Assembly: GCA_021789945.1 (NCBI GenBank)
Contig: JAJYIS010000007.1
Coordinates: forward strand, 1-37,175
DNA length: 37,175 nt
Reading direction: 5' to 3'
DNA from: Thermoplasmata archaeon
GTDB lineage: Archaea > Thermoplasmatota > Thermoplasmata > UBA10834
The notes beneath the pieces were generated by a model, which saw nothing but the letters and a program-made list of their open reading frames with translations, had not been told where the DNA came from and did not search any database. This document shows, in pieces, positions 35,592 through 37,175 of the stretch. Position numbers and translations under genes: made by a program. Each line of letters opens with the position of its first letter. Position 1 is the first letter of the stretch.

Positions 35592-36026
35592 TCATACTGC
35601 GGGCTGTAGGTTGACCTTGAGGTCGCCGTCGTCGAGGGTGTTGAAGTTCACGGTGAATGTCTGGGTCACGTATCCGTTGGCGGATACAGTGACTGTCAGC
35701 GGACCGACGACGTTGTTCAGGGTCGCGTTGTCCTCCATTTCCATCTCGTCCTGTGACTCGTTCACCTGACTGTCACTGTCATGGGATCCATCTTCCCCAA
35801 CCGAGAGCTCGTACTCACCGTCTTCGTCTGTTTGGCCTTGCGCGATTTCCTTTGAATTCGCGTCCTTGACGACAACCGTCGCGTCCGCGATCGGTGCTCC
35901 GGTTACGGCATCATGCACCTTCACGGTCAGGTCGAACTGGCTCATGTCGTAGAGGGTCATCCCTCCAGCGACTGTGCCTGTCGCGACCGCCACTATTGCA
36001 AGGGCCGTCAATATGCTCAAAGGCAT
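35592..36026 (-). CDS. Secreted/anchored carboxypeptidase-regulatory-like (Ig-like) domain protein
   Basis: Signal MPLSILTALAIVAVATGTVAGG; FDLTVKVHDAVTGAPIADATVVVKDANSKEIAQGQTDEDGEYELSV; GAGGTGA SD upstream of ATG 36026. Confidence 0.75.
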   Translation of the reverse strand: MPLSILTALAIVAVATGTVAGGMTLYDMSQFDLTVKVHDAVTGAPIADATVVVKDANSKEIAQGQTDEDGEYELSVGEDGSHDSDSQVNESQDEMEMEDNATLNNVVGPLTVTVSANGYVTQTFTVNFNTLDDGDLKVNLQPAV

Positions 36027-36137
36027 TTCGTTCACCTCTGACTCTTCGATTGTCCTTGGGGGGGTTAAATACCATATTGGGCGGTCATCGAAAGTCGAAA
36101 TAGCTTCCTCCTCGATGGGCCCATTCGAAGGTCAGGG

Positions 36138-36566
36138 TCATCCAGTTGGCCGAGCCTGTTTGCTCGTAATGAAGATGAGATAGCCCGTCGAGGCGACGAT
36201 CCCTCCAAATCCGAGTTCCATTGTGAATGAGAATAAGTCATTGTGTCCGAAGAATGTGAATTCCACGCCGCTTCCGAATGCCAAAATCCCGAATATGAAT
36301 AGCAGAATCGATGGCGTCCGGATGGCTCGAAACTGAGGCTGGAACCCCAAGATGAATCGGCCCATGGTCATCATGAGAATCAGGGCACCCACGGCAACAT
36401 GGAGGTTCAATACGGGGAAGGACGCGAATGCCTTCGATATGCTGCTGTACCTTGAGAAGTCGAACCATAGGTTGATGTACATTCCCATGAGGTTTTGGAA
36501 GACAAGAATCAGTAGCACCGTCCAAGGTGTGGTCAAGAACAATTCTGTCCTGAGAAGGACTCCCAT
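36138..36566 (-). CDS. Small multi-pass membrane protein, unknown function
   Basis: 142 aa with about four hydrophobic helices (TVLLILVFQNLMGMYINLWF; LHVAVGALILMMTMGRFILGF; ILLFIFGILAFGSGVEFTFFG; GFGGIVASTGYLIFITS). Confidence 0.65.
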   Translation of the reverse strand: MGVLLRTELFLTTPWTVLLILVFQNLMGMYINLWFDFSRYSSISKAFASFPVLNLHVAVGALILMMTMGRFILGFQPQFRAIRTPSILLFIFGILAFGSGVEFTFFGHNDLFSFTMELGFGGIVASTGYLIFITSKQARPTG

Positions 36567-36702
36567 ACTCTTCGCATTCTGCGAAACGTTTCCATCTCCT
36601 TTTCGTCCTTCGCCAACTGAACGCGACTCCTAATTGTTTTTGCCTAACTTCGCCGTGTTGGCGGTCAGCCGGATATCCACGCTTCTCCCGAACAAGCTCC
36701 GC

Positions 36703-36716
36703 CACTCATATGAGTG
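36703..36716. promoter_or_regulatory. Perfect 14-bp palindrome CACTCATATGAGTG in a divergent intergenic region
   Basis: Lies between minus-strand gene 36138..36566 and plus-strand gene at 36791; a second inverted repeat aactc-gggactt-gagtt (36741..36757) follows. Confidence 0.4.
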
Positions 36717-36790
36717 CAAGTTCGTGGGTCGACCCTTAGAAACTCGGGACTTGAGTTAAGTAATGAGTCGGCTCTCGTGAGGGCGTGACC

Positions 36791-37175
36791 ATGAACCCTG
36801 GGAACAGTGCTGGAAAGAGACCTGCAAAGAGCGCCTCAAAAGCATCGGGCAAGGAGGATGCCACACACCTTGTCGACGAGCGCATCCGATCGCTAGGCGA
36901 CTGGCGCGCGAAGGTGTTGACCGAAGTCCGCCGCATCATCCACGAAGCGGACCCGAGCATTACGGAAGAGGCGAAATGGATGGGCACGCCCGTCTGGTCC
37001 CATGCCGGGATCGTCTGTACGGGGGAGACTTACAAGCAGGTCGTGAAGCTGACCTTCGCCCGAGGTGCTTCGTTGAAGGACCCTCGGAAGCTCTTCAACT
37101 CAAGCCTCGAGGGAAATACGCGGCGCGCCATCGACATACGGCAGGGCGAGACGATCAATGCCACAGCTCTGGGTG
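36791..37175 (+). CDS. DUF1801 (YdhG-like) protein, 3'-truncated by window edge
   Basis: Not in the ORF track because no stop is reached. My translation: MNPGNSAGKRPAKSASKASGKEDATHLVDERIRSLGDWRAKVLTEVRRIIHEADPSITEEAKWMGTPVWSHAGIVCTGETYKQVVKLTFARGASLKDPRKLFNSSLEGNTRRAIDIRQGETINATALG... Confidence 0.85.
   Translation, partial: MNPGNSAGKRPAKSASKASGKEDATHLVDERIRSLGDWRAKVLTEVRRIIHEADPSITEEAKWMGTPVWSHAGIVCTGETYKQVVKLTFARGASLKDPRKLFNSSLEGNTRRAIDIRQGETINATALG

Noticed and set aside
1-37175. CRISPR arrays, tRNA/rRNA genes, transposases or integrases
   Set aside because: None recognised on reading either strand; only short local repeats were found. A tRNAscan/Infernal run would be needed to exclude small RNAs.

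Overview
GC-rich window, almost certainly archaeal: archaeal-type hyp genes and HdrA/MvhD proteins, TATA-like promoters, short leaders. The core (about 5.0-25.4 kb, all on the minus strand) is a hydrogen/electron-bifurcation locus. It holds a complete hypB-F-C-A-D maturation set, followed after a ~500 bp non-coding gap by a tightly packed operon. In transcription order that operon encodes: double-length HdrA (A3), an MvhD-HdrC-HdrB/D fusion, a small protein with a duplicated Cys motif, a split HdrA pair (A2N/A2C), MvhD with a C-terminal winged-helix-like domain, a second double-length HdrA (A1), canonical MvhD, MvhG and MvhA. So there are three double-length HdrA equivalents and three MvhD variants around one [NiFe] hydrogenase, with no free-standing HdrB or HdrC. 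mobA, hypE, a hydrogenase maturation protease, a GyrI-like protein and a LigB/DODA-like dioxygenase lie to the left. To the right are a GNAT protein, a secreted M6 metalloprotease, an alpha/alpha-toroid protein, a DMT/EamA transporter, a DUF1634 + TauE/SafE pair, an ACR3 arsenite permease, a three-gene secreted-protein / small membrane protein / tandem-wHTH operon, a carboxypeptidase-regulatory-like secreted protein, a small membrane protein and a truncated DUF1801 protein. No rRNA, tRNA, CRISPR array or insertion sequence was recognised by eye. All family calls are from reading motifs; no database search was run.
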